NCBI GenBank assembly: GCA_964526645.1
Contig: CAZGJN010000006.1
Location: 110,460 to 174,459, forward strand
Direction: 5' to 3'
DNA length: 64,000 nucleotides
DNA from: JADJNW01 sp964526645
Lineage (GTDB): Bacteria; Bacteroidota; Bacteroidia; Chitinophagales; Saprospiraceae
Shown: positions 52,730 to 62,085 of the stretch, in pieces
Numbering within the stretch: position 1 is the first letter of the stretch
Layout of the letters: each line of letters starts with the position of its first letter
Made by a program: the position numbers and the translations under genes
Notes under the pieces: model-generated
The model's database searches: none
What the model saw: the letters and a program-made list of their open reading frames with translations, nothing else
Told to the model about the DNA's origin: nothing

Positions 52730-53942
52730 GCAAGTTGCACTCTTACTGATCTTCAGTACAGTAACCTTTCTGTCGCTTTTTGCGCAAAACCGAAAAGAGC
52801 TGGAAAACAAGCGAAAACAGCTGATAGAAGAAATCAATCAGACGACTGTCCTGCTGGAACGTACCAAAAAAGACAAGGCTACTGCCCTGAATCGCTACCT
52901 CGCTTTGCAACATCAAATCCAAAAGCGGCAACAGCTCATTCAAACGATCCTGAGTGAAATCACGGCTGCCGATACAGGCATCGCTCACGCCAATCAAGCG
53001 ATTGTCGTATTGGGCGCTGATATGGAGCGGCTCAAAATAGATTATGCGGCAATGTTGCGCACCGCTTACCGACATAAAAAAAGCAATAGCTTCCTGATTT
53101 TTCTATTCTCAGCTAAAACCTTCAACGATGCTTTCCGGCGGTGGCAATACATCCGGCAATACGAAAAATACCGCAGTAAGCAAGTGCTATTAATACAAAA
53201 AACGCGCCAGTCCTTACTGGAAAAAGCAACTGAATTGAAGCAACAAAAGCGCGCAAAAGAAAGACTACTTGCATACCAGCAACAACAACAACTAAAATTG
53301 AACAGCGAATTGGGTGAGAAAGACAAAATTGTGCAAGAGTTGAAAGCCAATGAAAATAAATTTACGGCAGAGTTGAATCGCCAGCAAAAAGCACATAGCC
53401 AATTAAACAAGGCAATCGAAGAGATTATTCGCGCCGAGATCGCCAAAAAGAAAAAAGAATCGCGCAGCCCAGAGGCACTCACGGCATCCAATAGCGAAAA
53501 AGTGGAGGAAAACGCAACTGCCTCCGGTGAGTTTACCCAGAAAAAAGGAAAACTGCCTTGGCCCGTCAGCAAGGGATACATCACCCGTCACTTTGGCGCA
53601 CAGCCCCATCCTACCCTGAATGGTATCAAAATTAGTAACAATGGCATTGACATCCAGGCGGAGCAATCGGCAGAGGTTTATGCCGTACACGAGGGCAAGG
53701 TGGTGGGTAAACAATTTGTGCCGGGCTACCAAAATATGGTCATCGTGCAACATGGTACGTATTACACGGTCTATTCCAATTTGGAGGAGGTTTTTGTATC
53801 GCGGGGCGATAGCGTCAGTGGCAAGCAAATAATAGGTAAAATTGGAACGGACAAACTGGAGGTTCATTTTGAAGTTTGGCACGAAAAACAAAGGCTCAAT
53901 CCAGTGCATTGGCTCAAGGAGCAAGAAAAAAATAATTATTAG
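52722..53942 (+). CDS. EnvC-like murein hydrolase activator with degenerate M23 domain
   Basis: The 406-residue protein has a signal peptide, a long coiled coil (about 25-245) and a C-terminal LytM/M23 domain from about residue 280. The zinc ligands are lost: HxxxD reads NNGID (near 304) and HxH reads EVH (near 380). This is the pattern of EnvC, which switches on amidases instead of cutting peptidoglycan itself. ATG 52722 overlaps the stop of the DUF4292 gene, giving coupling. Confidence 0.85.
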   Translation: MIRQVALLLIFSTVTFLSLFAQNRKELENKRKQLIEEINQTTVLLERTKKDKATALNRYLALQHQIQKRQQLIQTILSEITAADTGIAHANQAIVVLGADMERLKIDYAAMLRTAYRHKKSNSFLIFLFSAKTFNDAFRRWQYIRQYEKYRSKQVLLIQKTRQSLLEKATELKQQKRAKERLLAYQQQQQLKLNSELGEKDKIVQELKANENKFTAELNRQQKAHSQLNKAIEEIIRAEIAKKKKESRSPEALTASNSEKVEENATASGEFTQKKGKLPWPVSKGYITRHFGAQPHPTLNGIKISNNGIDIQAEQSAEVYAVHEGKVVGKQFVPGYQNMVIVQHGTYYTVYSNLEEVFVSRGDSVSGKQIIGKIGTDKLEVHFEVWHEKQRLNPVHWLKEQEKNNY

Positions 53943-53970
53943 GGCAATAGCAGGAAAGTGATTTACACCC

Positions 53971-55188
53971 ATGAAAAACGATTGGAAAATAAGTAATCAG
54001 GAGAAAAAAGGTATCAAAAAAACAGCAGAAAGTGCTGTCTTGGTAGGCGTTATTCACAAAGACGAAACCGAGGCTTTAGTAAATGAATACCTGGATGAAT
54101 TGGAGTTTCTGGCGCTCACGGCGGGCGCACAAGCCGTCAAGCGGTTTGTACAAAAAATGCCCACACCAGATCCCCGCACTTTTATTGGCAAAGGCAAGCT
54201 CGAAGAAATTGCGGAGTATATTGAAAAACACGAAGAAATCAACATGGTCATTTTTGATGATGACCTATCTGGCAAGCAAACCAACAACCTTGAGGAAGGA
54301 CTGAAAGTTAAAATCATTGATCGGAGTAGCCTTATCCTCGATATTTTTGCCAGCAGAGCCCAAACCGCGCAGGCAAAAACCCAGGTAGAGCTGGCACAAA
54401 TGCAATACCTATTGCCTCGATTGCGAGGCCTTTGGACGCACCTGGAGCGCCAGCGTGGGGGAATCGGGATGCGTGGACCAGGGGAAAAGGAAATAGAAAC
54501 CGACCGGCGAAGCGTGCGCGACAAAATTGCGCTGTTGAAAAAAAAGCTGGAAAAAATTGATCAGCAAAACGTTACCCAGCGGAAAAGCAGAGGCGAATAC
54601 ATTCGGGTATCTTTAGTGGGATATACCAACGTGGGAAAGTCCACTTTGATGAATCTTTTGAGTAAATCCGAAGTATTTGCCGAGGATAAACTTTTTGCTA
54701 CGCTCGATACCACGGTTCGCAAAGTGGTGTTTGAAGGTGTACCTTTCTTGCTCTCGGATACAGTTGGTTTTATCAGGAAATTGCCCCATCACCTCATTGA
54801 AAGTTTTAAGTCCACCTTAGATGAAGTAAGGGAAAGCGATATTTTAATACATGTGGTGGATATTGCGCACCCGCGCCACGAAGACCATATTCATACGGTG
54901 AATCAGACACTGGAAGAACTCAAAACCTTAGACAAACCGACCTTGTTGGTTTTCAATAAAATAGATTTGTATCGAAAGAAAAACTACGATCCTTTTATTG
55001 ATGAAGAAGCGAAGCAGGAAATAGAAGAGGGGTTGCAAGGCAGCCTGGAGCATCAGTTTGGGCTCGAAACAGTCTTTGTTTCGGCATTGACCAAAGAAAA
55101 CATTGACCTGCTGCGCGAAAAAGTGGTGGAGATGGTCAAGGCGCAGTACGAAATCCGTTATCCGCATCAGGTAAAACAATGGTCTTGA
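53971..55188 (+). CDS. hflX: GTPase HflX
   Basis: A ribosome-associated GTPase that splits stalled or hibernating ribosomes. The 405-residue protein has an N-terminal HflX domain with GKGKLEEI and RQRGGIGMRGPGEKEIETDRR, then a GTPase domain with G1 GYTNVGKST, the HflX-specific EDKLFATLDTTVR and DTVGFIRKLP, and G4 NKID. Length and motif order are typical. Confidence 0.96.
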   Translation: MKNDWKISNQEKKGIKKTAESAVLVGVIHKDETEALVNEYLDELEFLALTAGAQAVKRFVQKMPTPDPRTFIGKGKLEEIAEYIEKHEEINMVIFDDDLSGKQTNNLEEGLKVKIIDRSSLILDIFASRAQTAQAKTQVELAQMQYLLPRLRGLWTHLERQRGGIGMRGPGEKEIETDRRSVRDKIALLKKKLEKIDQQNVTQRKSRGEYIRVSLVGYTNVGKSTLMNLLSKSEVFAEDKLFATLDTTVRKVVFEGVPFLLSDTVGFIRKLPHHLIESFKSTLDEVRESDILIHVVDIAHPRHEDHIHTVNQTLEELKTLDKPTLLVFNKIDLYRKKNYDPFIDEEAKQEIEEGLQGSLEHQFGLETVFVSALTKENIDLLREKVVEMVKAQYEIRYPHQVKQWS

Positions 55189-55209
55189 GGGTGAAAAATT
55201 TTCAAAAAA

Positions 55210-56325
55210 ATGAATTGGAAGGAAACATCAATTTTAACGCGCTACGCCGAGTTGCTGGTCAATTATTGCATGGAGATCAAGCAAGGAGAACGCTTGTACA
55301 TCAAAACTACCACGCTGGCAGAGCCTTTGGTGAGGGAAGTATTCCGAAGCGCTACCCAAAAAGGGGCCCTGGTAGAGGTAGGATTTGAATTCAGAGAACA
55401 AAATCGTATTTTTATAGCAGCAGCAGCGGGCGAGCAGCTAAAATATGTATCGCCTTTTTTTAAGCAAGCGATAGAAAGTTTCGATGCATATTTGTACATT
55501 CGCGCTCCATTTAACCTTCGAGAAGACCAAAACGTGGATTCGGAAAAGTCCAAAATCCGCCAGGAGGCGCTCAAGGATGTGAACAAAACCTACTTTGAAA
55601 GAACGGCAAATAGAGCCCTAAAGCGCAACTTGTGCCAATATCCGACGGTGGCGAGTGCACAGGAAGCCGGTATGTCGCTGGAGGAGTACGAACATTTTGT
55701 TTTTAATGCCTGCAAATTGTACGACGAACATCCGGAGCAAAGCTGGTTGGCGGTACGGCAGTCCCAGCAGCACCTCGTGGATTTTTTGAATAAAAAAGAG
55801 CGCATTCGCTACAAAGGAGATGGCATTGATGTGACGTTTTCTACCAAAGGGCGTACCTGGATCAACTCCGATGGGCAAACCAATATGCCCTCCGGTGAGG
55901 TGTACACATCGCCCGTAGAGGATTCTATGAATGGTACGGTGCGGTTTTCTTTTCCGGCAATTTATATGGGCTATGAATTGGAAGACGTGACTTTTTGGAT
56001 CAAAGACGGTTATATTGAAAAATGGGAAGCCCGGAGGGGCAAAGAATTGCTGGATCAGCTCCTCACTTTGGAGGGGGCGCGGCGCTTTGGAGAGGCTGCC
56101 ATTGGTACGAATTATAACATCAATCAGCTTACAAAAAATATACTGTTTGACGAAAAGATTGGCGGCACTATACACATGGCAATCGGGCAATCCTACTTAC
56201 AAACAGGGGGCAAAAACCAATCGCCTATCCACTGGGATTTGATTACAGAAATGCGAAATGGCGGTGAAATTTTTGCAGATGAGGAGAAAATATACGAAAA
56301 CGGCTATTTTTTGATTGCGACTTGA
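55210..56325 (+). CDS. M29-family aminopeptidase
   Basis: A metallo-aminopeptidase of 371 residues in the thermophilic aminopeptidase (AmpS/AmpT) family. Metal ligands are in GEVYTSPVEDSMNG and the C-terminal HMAIGQSY and HWDLI motifs. It acts on N-terminal residues of peptides, probably in the cytoplasm since no signal is seen. It is last in the TPR-envC-hflX operon, 21 bases after hflX. Confidence 0.9.
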   Translation: MNWKETSILTRYAELLVNYCMEIKQGERLYIKTTTLAEPLVREVFRSATQKGALVEVGFEFREQNRIFIAAAAGEQLKYVSPFFKQAIESFDAYLYIRAPFNLREDQNVDSEKSKIRQEALKDVNKTYFERTANRALKRNLCQYPTVASAQEAGMSLEEYEHFVFNACKLYDEHPEQSWLAVRQSQQHLVDFLNKKERIRYKGDGIDVTFSTKGRTWINSDGQTNMPSGEVYTSPVEDSMNGTVRFSFPAIYMGYELEDVTFWIKDGYIEKWEARRGKELLDQLLTLEGARRFGEAAIGTNYNINQLTKNILFDEKIGGTIHMAIGQSYLQTGGKNQSPIHWDLITEMRNGGEIFADEEKIYENGYFLIAT

Positions 56326-56489
56326 ACAAAAAAGCTTGATAAAACGTGTTTAAGGTAAAAAAATAAATTTGGGCGGTAATTTTTATCCAAGTCTGAATTT
56401 ATATATAAATTGCGAATTAAACACTACTAAATATTGTTAATACAAGTGGACCAACAAACCATTTTTAACCCAAAACTAAGGATTCTACC

Positions 56490-57215
56490 GTGAACACTAA
56501 CATTGCATTTTTAGAATTAAAGTATGGCAACATTTACGGAGGCTTCCCCAATTTTTACGCCATTAGTGAAATCGCACTGCTTGTGTATGAGAAAGAAACC
56601 AAGAAAATCTTTCTGGAAAGCTGGGTGAATCAGTCTAATGTCAATGTCGTAAGCGTTTTTGCCAAAGTAAATGAACTGGGGCACACCATAGGAAGAGGCA
56701 AGGAGGTAATCAACCTTAAAACAAATCGGAAAATGCCTTTTCGGGAGGATTTCCGGCTGGATGAACAAGGAATGAAGTACGCCATGATGCAGCTTCGTCC
56801 GGTGAAAATGTCCATCAAAAGCTTTTTGCTCAAAAACCTGAAAAAATACCGCTTCAAGGAAATCGTCACTTTTGACGGGCGGCGTGATATTTTCCTTTGC
56901 GAAAAATCCGGCGTGAGTTTTGAACGGTACAAAGTAGTGGATTTGCAGAAAGATTTAAACAAGGAAACAGAATACCTTTTTTCCTTGAATAAATTGGCAG
57001 TCGTGATCAATTTCGATTTTGATCGCTCTTATTTGCGGTCGCACAATCTCGAATATTGGCTGCACCCGATCGCTGCGCGCCAGATCATGCCAAAATCAGC
57101 AGCTTACGATGCTGCCCGGCTTATGATGGTTTACAACGAATATCACGAGCATCACGATGATTTTATGCTCAAGGCGGCACTAATCATCAACAAAATCCAA
57201 AATTCGAAAGTATAA
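56490..57215 (+). CDS. Unrecognised protein, possibly an exonuclease-like (RNase H) fold
   Basis: A 241-residue soluble protein with no signal peptide. The layout faintly recalls DEDD exonucleases: a first strand (NIAFLELKYGNIYG), a middle FDGRRDIFL, and a late helix YDAARLMMVYNEY. But the first motif lacks the acidic pair, so if related it is probably inactive. It is followed by a strong terminator and is monocistronic. Similarity is by eye only; a different family is quite possible. Confidence 0.6.
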   Translation: MNTNIAFLELKYGNIYGGFPNFYAISEIALLVYEKETKKIFLESWVNQSNVNVVSVFAKVNELGHTIGRGKEVINLKTNRKMPFREDFRLDEQGMKYAMMQLRPVKMSIKSFLLKNLKKYRFKEIVTFDGRRDIFLCEKSGVSFERYKVVDLQKDLNKETEYLFSLNKLAVVINFDFDRSYLRSHNLEYWLHPIAARQIMPKSAAYDAARLMMVYNEYHEHHDDFMLKAALIINKIQNSKV

Positions 57216-57237
57216 TTAAAAACAATTATACATCACT

Positions 57238-57281
57238 AAATGTCACTTGACAGTGAAAATCAAGTGACATTTTTTATTTTA
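57238..57281 (+). terminator. Terminator of the 241-residue protein gene
   Basis: A perfect 13-bp stem (57238-57250 with 57260-57272, arms AAATGTCACTTGA/TCAAGTGACATTT) with a 9-base loop and a T-rich tail. The stop is 23 bases upstream. Confidence 0.85.
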
Positions 57282-58258
57282 GATATACGGGGATTGGAGC
57301 GACATGTTGAGATGTGTTTATTTTTAATGTCACAAAAAGTCAAAAAAAAGGTAAAAGATTTCGAAAAAAAATCGTTTAGTCTTTTACCTTTGTCCTGTCA
57401 TTGCTGCAATAGTTTGTCTATTCTAACAACCTTACGGAATCTATCCCCCTATTTAATGGCGTACAGTTATGATCTCTCTGTGGCGGTGTATCAATTGCTT
57501 CAGCCCTTTTGTTTCATAGATACAAAAGCGAGTTGGGTCTCATTTTCTTTTGTTAGTACAAATGCATAAAATTCAAATTTATACATCAATTGGACAGGAT
57601 TTACACATATCAACCACTATATGCTCACATCAAAAGTTTATGCTTATTGGTGTACCGTTATCCTATTTACCTTCTCAAGGACATATTCAAACGAAAAACC
57701 ACACTTTCTTTTTTTAAAATAAACGAACCGCATAGAAAAAATAAAAATATTCCAAAATTTCTTATTAACTTTACCGTGTATCTGTCTGTGGAATGTCCGA
57801 CGATACCCCAACAACATCTTAATCCCTTCATTTTACGTTTCAGCCGTTCGTGCCAGAACGATATAACTCCTGAAGCCATCAGCTTCATTAAACCAATGCA
57901 AACAGCCTGGCTTCGGGGTGTCCTTGTGGGGCACAGTTGTTTAAACTTACTTTACCCGGAATTCAATCAAAACACACAGACTTACGCATTATGTAAGCAG
58001 CGTGCCACCGTTGCTATCAAAGATACGCCGTAGCATAGTATAGTTTGCTACTATTAAGATATATAAAATTGTGTAAATTTGTTTTTGTGGAGGGGTTGAG
58101 GCAGCAATGCCTCAGCCCATCTTTTTTTTAAGATGGATCAGAAAAAACTGATGAAGCCCTGGTGATGATGAAGGATGGTATTAATTTTCAAGCGCTGAAA
58201 TGCTTCTATTTCAGATTTCATATCTTAAATTTGGCGGGAGTGCTAAAAATTCAGGACT
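57282..58258. other. Gene-poor region before the 3-hydroxyanthranilate dioxygenase gene
   Basis: Nearly 1 kb without a convincing gene. Two plus-strand frames (57240-57569 and 57590-58033) and one minus-strand frame (57667-57888) lack family character and use poor start codons. A short promoter-terminator unit lies at 58074-58129. Decayed genes are possible but nothing was recognisable. Confidence 0.5.
58074..58129 (+). terminator. Intrinsic terminator next to a -7 box
   Basis: GGGTTGAGGCA (58093-58103) pairs with TGCCTCAGCCC (58108-58118, one G-T pair) around GCAA and is followed by ATC and T8. An exact -7 box TAAATTTG lies at 58074-58081, so a transcript of only about 45 bases could be made. 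The hairpin may instead end a longer transcript from upstream. Confidence 0.6.
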
Positions 58259-58774
58259 ATGCTGTCAAAACCATTCAACTTAAAAGGCTGGATTGATGAA
58301 AACCGCCATCTGCTCAAACCTCCCGTAGGCAATCAACAAGTCTATAAAGGGAATGACGACTATATTGTGATGGTGGTGGGCGGACCAAACGGCAGGAAAG
58401 ATTATCATTGGGAAGATGGGGAAGAGCTTTTTTTTCAAATAGAAGGCGATATCGCTGTGAAAATAATTAATGAACAAGGCGAACCGGAAACGATTGCCAT
58501 CCGAGAAGGGGAAATGTTTTTGCTGCCGCCCCGCATCCCGCATTCGCCTCAGCGCCCTGCTAACACTATCGGGCTTGTGATCGAGCGCTACCGAAAGCCA
58601 GGAGAAATAGACAAATTAATGTGGTTTTGTGAGCATTGTAATCACAAGCTACACGAAGCCAGCTTCGCACTTGAAGATATCACGACCCAAATAAAAGCCG
58701 CCATACAAGAATTTATGGCTTCTGAAGCGTTGCGCACTTGCAAAAACTGCGGTACTGTGATGGACAAAATGTAG
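58259..58774 (+). CDS. 3-hydroxyanthranilate 3,4-dioxygenase
   Basis: This enzyme opens the ring of 3-hydroxyanthranilate in tryptophan breakdown and quinolinate/NAD synthesis. The 171-residue cupin has iron ligands His50, Glu56 and His95 and the second, rubredoxin-like iron site Cys124, Cys127, Cys161, Cys164, matching the bacterial enzyme within one residue at nearly every position. Length fits. No other kynurenine-pathway gene is adjacent. Confidence 0.96.
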   Translation: MLSKPFNLKGWIDENRHLLKPPVGNQQVYKGNDDYIVMVVGGPNGRKDYHWEDGEELFFQIEGDIAVKIINEQGEPETIAIREGEMFLLPPRIPHSPQRPANTIGLVIERYRKPGEIDKLMWFCEHCNHKLHEASFALEDITTQIKAAIQEFMASEALRTCKNCGTVMDKM

Positions 58775-58838
58775 CTTTGCGTTCAGGTTTTTTGGGGATG
58801 CCGCACGGCGTATCCCAAGCACTGGAATCTACAATATT

Positions 58839-59642
58839 ATGGACGCAGCAAAAAAAACGTACTTCGCATCGGATTTTCACCTGGGTGTGAATGGTCGCCT
58901 TACGAGCGCAGCGCGAGAGCGGCAAATCGTACGCTGGCTGGATGCTATCAGCCAAGATGCCGAAGCGCTCTACCTACTTGGTGATCTTTTTGACTTTTGG
59001 TTTGAGTACAAAACCGTAGTGCCGAAGGGGTACGTGCGTCTTTTAGGAAAACTCGCTGAGCTCCGCGATACGGGCATTCCAATCTACTTTTTCACTGGCA
59101 ACCACGACATGTGGATTTTCAAATATTTTGAAGAAGAATTGGGCATACCCACCTACCGTCAGCCGATTCTGATAGAAATACGTGGCAAAACCTTCCTGAT
59201 TGGGCATGGTGATGGACTGGGGCCAGGCGATCATGGCTACAAGTTTATTAAAAAAGTTTTTGCTAACCCTTTCTGTCAATGGCTTTTTGCAAGGTTGCAT
59301 CCTAATTTTGGTATTGGACTCGCCAACTATTTTTCCGGCAAAAGCCGCGCTCTTTACCCGGAAGCACCAGGCTTTATGGGAGAAGAAAAAGAATGGTTGG
59401 TCGCTTACGCAAATCGAAAAATAGAACACCTGAAGATTGACTTTCTCATTTTTGGGCATCGGCATTTGCCCATTGATTATGTTTTGAAAAATAATCATAG
59501 TCGCTATATCAATCTCGGCGAGTGGCTGTACGCTGCCTCCTACGCTGTCTTTGATGGTAAGGATGTCAAACTGCATTTTTTTGAAAAACAGCAAGATGTG
59601 GTGTATGGAAATTGGCAAGTATCCGCCAATATTGATAAATGA
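58839..59642 (+). CDS. lpxH: UDP-2,3-diacylglucosamine diphosphatase-like phosphoesterase (LpxH type)
   Basis: The 267-residue metallophosphoesterase has the metal motifs SDFHLG (Asp12, His14), LLGDLFDFWFEY, TGNHDMW, LIGHGDG and IFGHRHLP, the LpxH-type pattern for lipid A synthesis. It follows the dioxygenase gene by 64 bases and ends in a strong terminator, so the two may be co-transcribed. Confidence 0.9.
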   Translation: MDAAKKTYFASDFHLGVNGRLTSAARERQIVRWLDAISQDAEALYLLGDLFDFWFEYKTVVPKGYVRLLGKLAELRDTGIPIYFFTGNHDMWIFKYFEEELGIPTYRQPILIEIRGKTFLIGHGDGLGPGDHGYKFIKKVFANPFCQWLFARLHPNFGIGLANYFSGKSRALYPEAPGFMGEEKEWLVAYANRKIEHLKIDFLIFGHRHLPIDYVLKNNHSRYINLGEWLYAASYAVFDGKDVKLHFFEKQQDVVYGNWQVSANIDK

Positions 59643-59647
59643 GCAAA

Positions 59648-59690
59648 AGAGAAGGCATTCTTAAAAGCCTTCTCTTCCCTATTTTTATTT
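59648..59690 (+). terminator. Terminator after lpxH
   Basis: AGAGAAGGC (59648-59656) and GCCTTCTCT (59667-59675) form a perfect 9-bp stem followed by a T-rich tail (TCCCTATTTTTATTTT). Five bases after the stop. Confidence 0.8.
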
Positions 59691-59740
59691 TGCATTAGGA
59701 CAAAGTCATAAATATGTATTGGATTTGTTTTAAAACGCTA

Positions 59741-60000
59741 TTAATAAATATTTTGTAAAATAACTTGGCCATCTAACATTCCTGTAATTCGAGCAGCATA
59801 TTTCGTATCGTGCTCCGAGCGCGTCACTATGATCACCCTGATACCGGCATCATTCGGTACAACCGCCACTCATGCTTTACGCCCAACAGCTTTTATCTCA
59901 AAGCGGTAATTTTACGTTTTCAAATATCGTTCGTTAGTTCATCAATGAGGTTGAAGTTTTTGGACACAAACCCAATGTTGTTTTTTCGCGTTTGGGCGCA
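59741..60000 (-). pseudogene. Remnant of an ABC transporter ATP-binding protein (MacB/LolD type)
   Basis: On the minus strand, the frame ending around 59910 begins with AQTRKNNIGFVSKNFNLIDE, which resembles the IGFVFQxFNLI Q-loop segment of MacB-type ATPases; the Gln is lost. A second frame at about 59741-59860 reads VIIVTRSEHDTKYAARITGM followed by LDGQVI and a stop, the H-loop and C-terminus of the same family. The signature and Walker B between them are missing, and the two halves are out of frame. It is a deletion-scarred remnant, recognised by eye. Confidence 0.6.
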
Positions 60001-60076
60001 GCGATGCTCCTTGAATTTATAACCCAAAAGGTAATAGGAAGGACTGAAGCCTTCCTAAGCAGCGCTTTAAAAAAAA

Positions 60077-60739
60077 TTATCTACCCAACATAATACCTGC
60101 TGTCAACCCCAAACCACGAGTACGCAGGAAGGGGTCTTTATCGCTATTGTTATTATTGGATGCATCCTCATCCAAAAGATTATTAATGCCGAGGTCATAT
60201 CTTACATCAATAAACAAAGCGCCGAGGTTGGCACCCAAGCCAAAGGTCAAACCCCAATCCACACGGCGTTCTAGGTTGTCATCATCGCTATAATCAATGT
60301 CTTCCTCAATGGTGCCCAGGGGTGATTCTATTTCGACTTTGCCGCCCAGGGAGAAACTCGCAAAAGGACCACCAAAAAAGTTCAAACCAAAGGACTCCCC
60401 CTCCGTAGTTGCCTTTATTTTTGCCAACACTGGTATCTGGATATGATTATAAGTGACACGCCGTTCCACTTCGTTGCCAAGCAGCGTATAAGTAGCTTTG
60501 CCACCTTTTTGTACCCAAATCAATTCAGGTTGGATCGAAAAAATATCTACAATGGGCAATTCCGCTATGATTCCAACTTGAAAACCCAAAATGGATTTGT
60601 CTTTAAAATCTTCAAAATTACTTTCGAGCGGTTCTTGCGAAAGGCTGGCAAGGTTGATACCGGCCTTGATACCAAATTGAGCCTGTGCCACGCTGATGCC
60701 TAGCGCAAAAATCACACAAAAAAATACTTGCTTTTTCAT
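60077..60739 (-). CDS. Outer-membrane beta-barrel protein (PorT-like)
   Basis: A 220-residue barrel with a signal peptide (1-20), the start FGIKAGINLASLS, YNHIQIPVLAKIK and a last strand GLGLTAGIMLGR, characteristic of the small outer-membrane barrel family in Bacteroidota. Acidic loops DYSDDDN and DEDASNNNNSD are likely exposed. Function unknown. Confidence 0.85.
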   Translation of the reverse strand: MKKQVFFCVIFALGISVAQAQFGIKAGINLASLSQEPLESNFEDFKDKSILGFQVGIIAELPIVDIFSIQPELIWVQKGGKATYTLLGNEVERRVTYNHIQIPVLAKIKATTEGESFGLNFFGGPFASFSLGGKVEIESPLGTIEEDIDYSDDDNLERRVDWGLTFGLGANLGALFIDVRYDLGINNLLDEDASNNNNSDKDPFLRTRGLGLTAGIMLGR

Positions 60740-61021
60740 GGTTTTGATACGTTTAAGGTTTTGAATAATAAATAATCGAGCAGTTTAGCAGTTAATGGTC
60801 AACAGTCAATGGTTTAATGGGTTTAAAATTGGGCAATCGTGTGAAGTTTGCAGTTGCTTGAAATGCGTATGGTCACTACATAGATTTTCAATCTATCATG
60901 CCATTATTTGGGTGTTTTGTCAAAATGTTTGCGGCTACTTTCCTAACGAAAACTGGCTGATAAAAATTATATTTGATAGTTGTTTCAAAATAATTGCATT
61001 CATCTAAAACCGTGGGAACAC

Positions 61022-61996
61022 ATGAGAATAAAGTTCGTCCATTTACTATTGATAGCGGTATTTGCCGCACACTGCCAATCATTAGACTCAAAAAAAGCAA
61101 CACCGCAAGATCCTCCTTCTTCCCAGTCGCAGCCGGAAGCCTATACACTGGATGGGAAACCACTTTTCCCCTCGCCGGAATCTGAAACATCTTTGCGAAA
61201 AAAAGATAGTTTGCTCCAAATTGCTCGACAAAATTACCAAATGGATTCTACGAATCTCGACAATATTATCTGGCTGGGGCGGCGTACCGCTTATCTGAGC
61301 CGTTTCCAGGAAGCAATCGCTATCTACACCAGGGGCTTGGAAAAACATCCGAATGCAGCAGAATTGTATCGGCACCGAGGGCATCGTTACCTCTCAATCC
61401 GGCAGTTTGACCTTGCTATTGCTGATTTGGAGAAGGCAGCAGCGTTGGCTAAAAGCCGAGCTATTGAGATCGAACCAGATGGTATTCCCAATAAAATAAA
61501 TAAGCCGCTTTCTTCTTTACAATTTAATATCTGGTATCATTGGGCATTAGCTTATTACCTCAAGGGTGATTTTGCAAAAGCAGCTTCGATCTATGAGGCT
61601 TGCATGGCGTATTCTACTAACCCTGATTTGATCACAGCTACTTCCGATTGGCTTTATATGACCTACCGCCGATTGGGCAAAAAAGAAGACGCTGCAAAGG
61701 TGCTTGACAAAATAAAACCTGGTATGGAAATTATTGAGAATGAATCCTATTACAATCGCTTGATGATGTACAAAGGGCTGAAAAAACCAGATGAGCTACT
61801 CAACCTGGAAGCGCCTCCTAAGGATACAGATATTTTACTGAACACGGTCACACAAGGCTACGGTGTAGGAAACTGGTATTTATACAACGGAGATACCACG
61901 AAGGCTATCGAAATTTTCCAGAAAGTGACAGCTACCGACTACTGGATTGCTTTTGGCTATATTGCAGCAGAAGCCGAATTGGTGCGAATGAAGTGA
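61022..61996 (+). CDS. TPR-repeat lipoprotein
   Basis: The 324-residue protein has a signal with a Cys18 lipobox-like AAHC, a Pro/Ser/Gln-rich linker and several TPR motifs (ADLEKAAALAK, AKAASIYEACMAYS, TKAIEIFQKVT). ATG 61022 directly starts the signal; the longer frame from 60980 adds a non-conserved lead. A scaffold or binding role in the envelope is inferred. Confidence 0.8.
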   Translation: MRIKFVHLLLIAVFAAHCQSLDSKKATPQDPPSSQSQPEAYTLDGKPLFPSPESETSLRKKDSLLQIARQNYQMDSTNLDNIIWLGRRTAYLSRFQEAIAIYTRGLEKHPNAAELYRHRGHRYLSIRQFDLAIADLEKAAALAKSRAIEIEPDGIPNKINKPLSSLQFNIWYHWALAYYLKGDFAKAASIYEACMAYSTNPDLITATSDWLYMTYRRLGKKEDAAKVLDKIKPGMEIIENESYYNRLMMYKGLKKPDELLNLEAPPKDTDILLNTVTQGYGVGNWYLYNGDTTKAIEIFQKVTATDYWIAFGYIAAEAELVRMK

Positions 61997-62085
61997 AAAG
62001 TACGCTTCTTATGTTTGATATTACGATACAAAAGATAATCTTTGTAGGGCATATTTTTTGTAAAATTTAGCTTGTTAGTTTGCTT

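Noticed and set aside
57240..58033. Frames of 109 and 147 codons on the plus strand after the 241-residue protein gene
   Set aside because: The first begins within the terminator at 57238-57281 and the second needs a TTG start; neither shows domain features.
59810..60022. A 70-codon plus-strand frame
   Set aside because: The opposite strand holds the recognisable ABC-ATPase remnant, so this is its shadow.
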